From positions 3,832,001 to 3,896,000 of the forward strand of contig OX345640.1 in assembly GCA_947044365.1 (NCBI GenBank): a stretch of 64,000 bases of DNA, given 5' to 3'. Numbering within the stretch: position 1 is the stretch's first letter; every line of letters begins with the position of its first letter. Under the pieces are notes generated by a model. The model was not told where the DNA came from and ran no database searches. It was given only the letters and a program-made list of their open reading frames with translations. The position numbers and the translations under genes are program-made. Of the stretch, positions 11,301 to 21,983 are shown piece by piece. The DNA is from Petrosia ficiformis (taxonomy: Eukaryota > Porifera > Demospongiae > Haplosclerida > Petrosiidae).

Positions 11301-14300
11301 ATTTTGATTGACTGTGATCTGCTGAAATATCTTTCATAGTTATATGATGGTGAAGTGTAATTTCACAAGATAGACTGACAGGTTTAGTGACTTCTTTAGG
11401 CAAATCGGTTGACCCCATATCTTCTGTAGATGTGGTTGTAAAGTGATGAAGACACTTGCCATCCTGATGGATTTCAAACATAGAAATGTGTTTAAGGTGA
11501 TTCAGAAAAAGAAGCATATTCTCTGATGACTGTTTCAGTTGTCTGACTAAATACTTCACCTGGTGTAATTCACTAACTCTACCTTCTTTCAACCACATCT
11601 CTTCCTTCTTGCTACCTGTCTGAGAGCCATATGACGATGGGGTACCAAATTGTGTAAATGAATATGCTTTCCGTTCTGGTTTCCAACGAACTAGTGGTAA
11701 CCTGAACACAGTAAAACCTTGATCAAGATTGGACAAACAAGAAGGAATAAGAGACTGCATCTCCGAAAATTTGTTTGTTATAAATGAATGAAACTGATCA
11801 GAAAACTGTTCTAGATTCCTATCACTATTTTTCCATCTTCGACCAGGTCTAGAACTATTTGCCTTGGGACAATATTTACGAAGAGGATCAAACACGCAAA
11901 AATCATTGGGATAGCCATCTTGATTATATGAAACAAAGCTGGGACAATCAGTGAGATGATATGCCACATTGAATCCAATCCCAAACCTGCCAATAGTATC
12001 AGCTGTATCTCCTTTCCCACCTCTACCTAACCTACATATCCCTTGAATATCTTCTTCAGTAAAAGGTCGATTATTGAATATGCATAATGCAGGTGTATGT
12101 TGTAGCTTTTTCCATTTTTCTGTCTCGGAGAGTAAGGTACAATCAGGATGGTCTGTTCTCTGGTCTAATATGAATACAATTTCACTCGCTTTAGCATCAT
12201 CTGCATTTTGAATGAACTCTTTGAAAATAAATGTGTCAGCTGGATACTTTTTCAATATTCCATTAAGTCTATCAACAAGTTCTTCATGTTGACCAAATTC
12301 AATACCCTCTAAGAAATCATTGTCTTCTATATCCTTTAGAACAGCATCAATTATTTCAAAGGCACCTAATTTAAGAGCCCTTGCTCGTGGAATAGTTTCA
12401 TGGATGAAATGTCCCCCTTTCTTTTTAAAGTCATCATAAACAGGTAGTGATTGAATCCATTTTCCTTTGAGATTGGAATCACAGGAGAGTTTAGAAGCAG
12501 GACGAAGTATACCCTCCTCATCTGGTAGAAATATTTCTTTACATATTCCTGATGAAAGTTGTTTTTCTTCCATTTTTTTGGTCACTGCATCCACAAATTT
12601 CAATAAGTCTTTAGAAAGAGAAGTCTCATTGTAGTCTTCAAACATTTTTGTCAAAATGGATGACAAAAAATTTACTGTAGCTTCTCTTTCCACACCAATT
12701 AGTTGAAAGAGATCCTCAAATGTTTTATTTTCTGAAGACAGAGAACACAGATAAGGGAAGTATGATTTTCCCTCCCAGCTGAACAACATTTGATCAGGTG
12801 AATGAAGCCTTCCTTCCTGCCATATACATGATGTATTTGAGAGCTTAGTTTTAATCAACTCAGCGTGCTCTGACCTGCACTTTGAGTTCAAAAATTTATA
12901 CATTGATTGGAAGATTTTTTCATCATGCAGAAGATCAATTGTTTTGCTATCTATTTGAGTATCTTTGAGACTCTCTATTAACTGACATAAATTATTAAAA
13001 ACAATCTCAACTTCTGGCTCTTGTCTATCAATACCTAAATACGATACAATTTTGTCTGTGTCAATATTTGCCTCTGTGGATAAGGGCTGGAATATTGGTT
13101 TTTGATTGAATACCAAGCTGTAATGCATTGGTGAATACAATTCTGATGGGCACAGAAACTTATTCTCTGCTTCATACCAAGGTATTGATGATTCTTCTGG
13201 TTTTGGTAATGCCTTCAAGAAAGGAATGTTATGTAAAGCTGCTATCCTTTCATTTCTTTTACTTGATTTCTGTTGGGATGTTGTTAAATATGTTCCAAAG
13301 AAAGCAGAATGTTCAATATATGCAAGATAGTGAAAAATACTTTCCATTCTTTTACAACCCTCTTCCTCATTCAACATAATTACTGTTTCAGCTCTCTCAG
13401 ACAGTTCATTCAAAGGAAGCTCTTTTGTTATTATACCAAGAATTACCAAAGCCTCCATAGCACTTCTGGTATTAATAAATTCATCATCAGGAAACCTTTC
13501 GTCTCCAATATCATACATACTGGTAATATGTTTACAACGAACATCAATTAATTCATTAGGTCGTGCTAGTTTATCTGACCCAGCCACAGGAATACAGCGA
13601 TTATTTTTCAATATATCTCCTGCCCATTGAAAAGACATTGAATATCTCCCTTCAAAAAAGAATTTTAACACAAAGAGTACATGTTTGTTTCTTGTGGAAC
13701 TGTCAATGTTTAGTATATTGGAGATAAACACATCTTCAAAAAACATCTTGTAATTAAACAAATGATTTATGTCTTTCAGGGAGGCATGTAACAAGCGAGC
13801 AACATGCTGTGAGTGTTCAATATTAATGATGTTGTATCCTTTGGCAAGAAGTAACTGTACTGTATTATTTTGTATGTCCCGAGGTAATGTACTGTCATAT
13901 TTATAGATATAAGCTTCTGAAGGGCATATCCATTTCCCCCTGTTAACATCAGACCATAGCAGAGATTCCTCACTTTTCTGCAGCACACTTTCAACTGAAT
14001 TAGCAAATACTTCAGACACCCAACTTCTCCCTGCTGTATTGAATATTTTACTATATGCTCCTGGCCAAAGAGAGTAGTATGCTTTTAACCAATCGTTTTT
14101 GCTGTCTACATCTAGCCTGACAAGCTTTGGTTGTTTTGTAATATGTCCTAATACATACTCAAATGCTAATGGTAGCGCATTCTCAATCAAACTTTTATTC
14201 CAGTTGTACTCTGGACTGTTTTGTGCTTCTTTCAAACCCCGACGATCCTTCCCTACATCGAAATATCCATTAACATGAAATGGAAGAAAGCTATCCAGAG

Positions 14301-17300
14301 GAAGAGGTAGGAAACAGAAAAGTCGTCCATCTTTACAAGGTATAGGAAAGCCATTATCAGCAATTTCGACTGCTAATTCAGCCAATGGAATCATTCCTTT
14401 TTTGGAGGATACTTCAGTTGTGCCTATAGCAGAGGCTTGTAGGTATCGAAATATTTCTGGTCTTGATTTTGAGGTTTTAACAGATATCTTACAAGTGTTA
14501 CAAATGGGTTTTTGTTGCATTTCTGGGTTAGTTATGTATTGTTGTATCATTTCTATCCTTGCAGAGGGATTCTGTGAATTCTTTTCCACTTTAAACAGTA
14601 GTTTCATTTCGGTTCCACTCTTTGCCATTTCGCCAAGCTCAAACATTTCAAGTACTTGCACTCGCTTTAGAAATAGCAGAAGCTTTGCTGCTTCTTTCTG
14701 TAAATCAGCAACCATGTTCTTCATATAATAATGATCATAATGTTCATTGGTGATTTCACTTTTTGGAGCCCCAGCCATCCTGAGAGGAAGCCTAAATATC
14801 GTGCCATTAAATCCATCACCATGAAGATCGAATATCTGGCAATCAAATAGTCCATCAAACGGAGAAAACTGATGTTCATATATTTTTAATCCCTCTTGCT
14901 GTTCGACCACGTCTAATCTCATACCTGGTTCATTGTGAGAGACTCTGTCTCGAAGATACTTTGTATGGGGATCAAAAATCGTGAAATAGTGCCTGCTAAT
15001 GAAACTAGGTACGTCTGTGAGAGAATAACAAGCGCAGAAACCTACACCAAAACGACCAGTCTTTAAAGGATCTGACATCTTTGTCTCTGCGGCTAATTCA
15101 CATATATTATCAAAATCTTGATCTGAGAATGTAGCATTATTATAAGCAACTAATGCTGGCCCTTGCCAATGCTTCATTTCGTCTTCAAACAAGTATTCCT
15201 GCCCATGGTACCTCCAATCAACCAATAACTTGACTTCACTGGCTCCTGCATCGTCAGCATTTTGGATTAACTCTTTAAATACATCAATATTGCCACTGTA
15301 ATCCTTAACAATGCCACTGATACGTCTTGTTACTCTCTCTTTTGGGCCAACTTGAGTATAACCTAACCTCAATCTCTGTGATGGAGCTACTCTCTTGCTT
15401 AGAGGTTCTACTCCAAAGTATCTAGCTGTATTTGGAGGAATGTCGTCATGAACGAAGTTATATTTGGATATGCCTGCCCCAGCTCTCTTCTTAATCCATT
15501 CCCTATCATCGTAGGTACACTGGTTTGCTGGATGAAGTTTGTTTTCTGTTGTAGGTATAAGAATATCTCCAGAGCTTTGGTATTTCCACTGTTGAAGGTG
15601 ATGAAGAATAGCCACAGCCATTTTGATGAATTTATCAGGAACATTTGTTGGAAAAGATGAGTTGATCTCTTGGAGAACTTTGACAATGTCCATCGAACTC
15701 ACGGAAGTACGGATCCCACTGATTTTCAGTAGATTCTTGTAAGCCCCAATTTTTCTGTCTGATTCAATATTATATACGAAAGGACTCAAATGTATTGGTG
15801 ATTCAAGCACAAACCTTTTAGGATGCATGAAAGTAAATTTCTCATTTTCTCCTTTCCACCATATCCAGTGACTAGGAAGCGTAGAAGCAACAACATCTTT
15901 AGAGTTTGCATTTAAGTGGGCATATATGTCATGAACCATTCGAGACACTTGTTTACTTTCTACTGTCTGAAGATTTCTAGTTTTCACAGAACGTACTAGA
16001 ACTTGAAGTTGCTGTATCACATCACCTATCGATGGAGTGAGAAAGAACCTGACTACATTAGAAGGAAGCTGTACTTGTATATGTTCTCTGTAGTATCCAG
16101 ACATTACTGGTAACACACTACCAGCTAGACAGCTGTTTATAGTTTCAAAGCAGAGCTTATTGGGTGCCTCTAGTACTTTTGGTCGACTAGCACCATGCCA
16201 TGGAAGGAACGAAGGGAATGATGTAGGTACTTTAGTCTCTACCTGTAGAAACTCTACCATTTGAATTTGGGCTAAAATGTACTCACTGTATTTTCGATAT
16301 GTACCTATCAGCTCTAGTATATAACAACTTCTTCTCTCTGCAACATCATGTGATACATATTTAACTGACTCGGCTCTTGCTCTGAGGAAAGCTCCCAAAT
16401 TATCTTCAGATTGAGCTAAGTTTCTCCACGATATTATTCCAAAACTCAAGAGCTTATGCATAACTCCCTTTTCTTGGTATATATCAGCAGGGAACACTTT
16501 GTCTACTGCTGTGTCAAATAGATTTTGAAATTGCTCGTCATTTGGGTTATACAGCTCAGAAGCTTTCTTACATACACCAAACATAGCCTTAGTTCGAATA
16601 AACTGTTGAGAAGCAAAAAAGTGTTCTAGCTGTGGTGAAAGATTGGTTTTTAATATCCATACTATTAATCTGTCTCCATTACACCATGAAGAGCTGCATT
16701 TGCATTGTGTAACAGCAAAGGGTAGGATATGTGACAAATAAATGTCATCTGCACTTTGATACCTGTAGCCTAAACTATATAGCAAACTAACAACATCTCT
16801 TTCTTGATTGTTCAAGATATCAGATGGATAGTTTAGGGATTTATCAAATTCTATGTTTGGATGAGGGAGGATGTACTGTGAGGAATACTGTAGGGATACT
16901 AGGCTGACTGGAGTACCACCTACACCGACTTCATATATAGCTAACTGGAGGAGAAGACTCTTATATGAAGTTGGAATTGAGTTTTTGTAGTAATGCTGAG
17001 CAATAGAACGGCGCAATAATGACTTCTCATCTGAGCTAAGTGACGAAACCTTAGATGGATCACCCTGTTTATACAAGTACTGGAGAATGTTAGGAACAGT
17101 CATTGGCAGTATGTACTGTGAAATGCTTCGATGCTCAAAAACAAATGCATTTTCGCATACAATAGTTGCTCCCATTTTCTGCAGCATCAAACCCAACCTT
17201 TCTTCTTCCTCTCCACTCTGTTTAACAAAGTATGTTTCCTTTGAAGATGGTAAAGAGAGAAGAGTAATGGTTTGTACATCAGGTGTGACAACTTGTTGAG

Positions 17301-20300
17301 GTACAATTGGAAGGCCAACCATGTTTCCTAAAGTAGATGGATTCCTGCAAAGCCAAGACCACAACTGTTTAATCCATTCGACTGAAGGATGACTTTTCTT
17401 CCTTCCTGGCTGCCATTTAACAGATTGATGATGTCTGAATGAAACCCATGACTTAATGCTAATTGGAAGAAGTGTCTGACATAGACTTTCTGGAGTAAGT
17501 AGTCGCAGCTGAAGCTTGCCCCACTTTGCTAGCTGAATCATTACCTTATAAACACTTTGTGAGTCTTGAACTGTTGTGTTCATCACCAGGTGTTCTACTC
17601 CTGGGAGAAACTGCAATACCATGTTCATACTTGATTCAAGAACATAGACTATTTCGTCATTTGAATACTTAAAAACTTCTGTTCTAAATACTCGAGTAGC
17701 TAAAGGAACCAAATTTATGTCAACTAGGTCCTGGCAGTTATCATGATTGATATCATGAAGAATGCACTCAAGAAGGGCAATAAGATGCTTAAAGCCTCCT
17801 GGGATTATAGGGACCCGTTTCAATGCCTGCCTGACTAGTGCTGGGTTGACAGTAATCTGGAGGTGTCTTACTAGTTTGCATTCAGTAAATGTTTGACGTA
17901 TCTTGTTTGGGAGACTAACTACACAAATATTAGCCTTGAGCAATAACTCTACTGCTTCTTTTGGGAATGGAAACTCATTTGTTGGAGGTAAGAAAACAGC
18001 CTCTGTTACCTTCACCCATTTTCCCCCTTCAGCTGCTGTCCACAAGATAGGAGCATTGAGAGTCCCTTTTATAGTAGGCTTAACTAATTCACTCCATATC
18101 TCTTTGTGTCTTACCTCAGACCATAGTGGCCAAGCGGCATAAGGATCCGTAATATCACCTTGAGAGTTAACAAGAGGTAAAGGGGTCCCAGTATATCTAA
18201 CTAACTGGCTTCTACACCCTAGTAACATAGAATATAGAGGTGCGATATGTTTCAGGACTAGCTCTTGGTTCCATACAGCCTTATCACTCATATTGTCACT
18301 AGCTGGCCACTCAATACTTCGTCTATTATCACCGACGGCAAAATAACCATGAATATTGACTGGAAGGTATGTTATATTCGGTAATGGTAAGAAACAGAAT
18401 ACATGACCATCGGTATATCCCTGAACCCCATCACACCAAGGGAGAGAAATCACATGTGACTTCAATTTGGCCTGTATATGCTGTAAGATGCTTTCAAGCT
18501 GAGATATATTAAAGTTGGATAGGGAAATATCATTTATATGTAGTATCCTAGGAAGAGGAGCTGCAATTCCCACCCAAGGAAGAATAACCAGTTTCTTACT
18601 CAGCTCATTAACATTCTCAAATAAGGATCCAATCATATTCATTATCAACCAGTGATACTCTGATCTGCTACTGCTACCAACGCGAGCGTCTTCAGCCACA
18701 ATACTCATCGAGTAAAGCCTCAAAGAAGAATATTTAGGATTAGATAAACCAAGCTCGATCAATGCTTTCCTTTCTGATTCTACCATACGAATGTGATGGG
18801 GATGAATTGACACTTTGTAGACTAACCGTTCTCCATCATACAAACCTATTTCTTGTACATGCTTCAAGAAGAGAAGTATAATTGGTGCTTCCTTTATAAA
18901 GGAGGTGAAAAGGAAATTCCTTACTTTCTCTACCGGGTAAGAATTAGAGGAGATTTCAGAATTGGCATCAGGTTTACGAAGAGGAAAGCGGAACAATGTT
19001 GCCTTGTAATCAATTACACCACGTTTCAACCCAAAGCAACTATGACTTTCAAAACAAGCAGCGTGTCCATCGTGACTAAGAAACTCATTAAGATCTCCAT
19101 CCCATCCTCGCTTACCTGAGCCGGTATACCTCTTGTGTGGATCAAGTATGGCTGCTGTGTCTGTACTGATCACAATAGGAAGATCTGTATAAAAGCAATG
19201 ATGGACTATAATCTAATTATCCAGTTGATAACGAGTGTGTGTAAATGCGTATGCATGCTTAATGCAAGGTAGTTGGTGTGACGCTTGCCTGAAAACTTAT
19301 CACAATTTTGTGAAAGTCAACAATTATATACTTTTCGCAATCAGTTTTCATGCCAATTTATATTAGTAAATAATTAGCAATAAGTTTAGAAAATAATTTT
19401 TATTTAATTATTTAGTGTTTAGGGTGACTTGTAATTTCAATGAAGTACAGAGCCACACTGTAAAAACTGATTGTTATTTTAACCAATTTGATTGGTTATA
19501 TGAGTTTCATTTTCTCTTCATAATCAAACATAAATAATTTTATGAAGCAAAGACCACACAGGCTACAAAAAAAACAAAAAGTCATTCGTATACTGCTTGA
19601 CAGTAAGTGTCACTGTCAAAGCATCTAAATAATGCTATACTGTATAACAAGACATCTTTTAAGTTGCTTGATAGTAGCAGTGTCACTTTCAAATCAGCTA
19701 GCTATAATAAACCATTGACACATAATATAACATTATAACTCTATATATAGGGAGATACATTAATTATTCATACTGTATGTAATACGTATATATAGACGTG
19801 TCATGTGTATATACAACAAACCAACCCAATTAGTTGAAACAACAAACAATTTTTTACAGTATTACGACTGTTTTTGCAGTGCAGTGTCATATTATCTTTG
19901 CTATATGTAAGGAACAAAATCGTACTTTTAAATTAACATAGGATATGACAAAAGTAATAACATCACAAAATACTTCCCTTTTATAAATTGTTTGATATAT
20001 CCTTTTTTGAACTTTAACATAAAGAACATTTCAGCCCAAAATTTGGGCTGAAGAGTTCTTTCCAAGAATGTTTGTTATTGTGTTAACAATGTTATTAAAG
20101 TTCAAAATAGAAGAATCTACTATGAATACTGTACACAACACATAGAAAATGTCCATGGAATAATAGTTTGGCTCTCATGCTAAAAATGCAAAGAATGTGG
20201 AAGAGATTAAGCAGAAATGATAGGAATTATTAATCACTATATACCATATTATAGGGAAGTATTGAACTACTGCAATAGCTCAGGTTTCATTTTGGCACAC

Positions 20301-21946
20301 ACTGGTAAGAAGTTCACCACTACATATACCTCAGTTACTATGCACTTACAGTGTTGCTATAAAACAATCATGATGATCATTGCAGTTCTGACCACTACTC
20401 AAATCAGAAACAGGATATCAAAGACCCCTAACATATGATGACTTCCTGAAAACTTCACCAATTAATACCAGGTAAGATAGGTGTTAAACCAATTGAGATT
20501 TCTCTAGAAGATGTGTATAATCACTTGATCTGTTTTAATGGCTACAAACATTTACTCCATATGTACAGAGTTCACCTTTCCTTACATGCACATAATTATG
20601 GTATATAATTATAATTATGATTCTATATACTATTATATAAATTATAGATTATATATATAATAATATACAATTATTATCAAAAACATGGACATGTATAATT
20701 ATAAACCATTGTACCTGCTATATATTATTAGTCAATGAAGATCATTATAAAGGGCTAAGTATATTATAATATATAATATTATACATAATTATGTATAAAT
20801 AATTAATATTTACATGTAGGTAAGTAGGTAGGTAAAATTTTATTTAGACAGCAGGATTTCATACGTGACTTTTGCCTGTGGGGGAGGGAAAGATTGTATG
20901 GGTGGTGTGGGTGTGCTTTTGTATGCCCTTTCTAGGAGGGTATGGGGGCTTGCCCCTCATGAAATTTTGAAAATTAGGTACTTTAAGTTGGATTCTGGTG
21001 GGTTTCTTGGAGCTAGCAGACTATAGAAAATTAACAAGTGCTCAAGTGCTTTGATTGATATTGGTATGCTAATTACATCTTATATAACATCATACTTTCT
21101 CAAACTTTCTAGGGAGGGGAACTCTATCTGGGGGAGGGAAATCCCAGTGCGCATCTGTATGAAACCCTAGACAGAGTAGTCCCATCAGCAAATACTGGTC
21201 TACCTGGGAGTTCTTTAAAGAAAATATAGTATACATACACCATAATTCACTGTCATGCATAAGAGAAAAGGTGAACCCCCAACATATAATTATACACTAA
21301 ATGAGTAAAGCTTTTGTAACCATTATGTTTAAAACATAGAGTGATTATACAATTGGTTTAACACCTCGTCACCTATGCTACCTGGTCAGGGTATCCCTCA
21401 TAGCATAATTAATGATTATATAAACTTTGCCAAGAATGTTATTTTCTTATTTAATGATATTGTATGATATCCTAAAGCTAGTGGTTAGGGAGTTAGGGAT
21501 ATACCCCAAAGCATGCGAGATATATCTCTAACCGCCAATTTCCTCTGACTTCGATATCATGTCATATACAGTGATATACACCTGCTAACCATAGTTATAT
21601 ACAGTGTTCTGCCCAGGATATTTAGAGTGGTGGTTGGATTCTACTATGCATTTAGTGCTGTTTATCCAGTTTATACTTAATTCTGTCTCAGTAGCCTATA
21701 TATGTTATATCAGAGAGATGGTTAATTTATTTAAGAGGTGGTTAATTTATCTAAAAGGTGGTTAATTCATCTAAGAGGTGGTTATTCCCGACAAGTGCCG
21801 ACCAGTGTGGGCAGAACACTGTATATATATTACATATCATAGTTTGGATAGCATGGGTTAAGTTGGCTGGTATAACACCTGTTCTTCCCATATAAGAGTG
21901 TGGGGGCCTAGCCTATACTATCAGAACTATTTAATTAAATATATAT

Positions 21947-21983
<37 letters not shown>

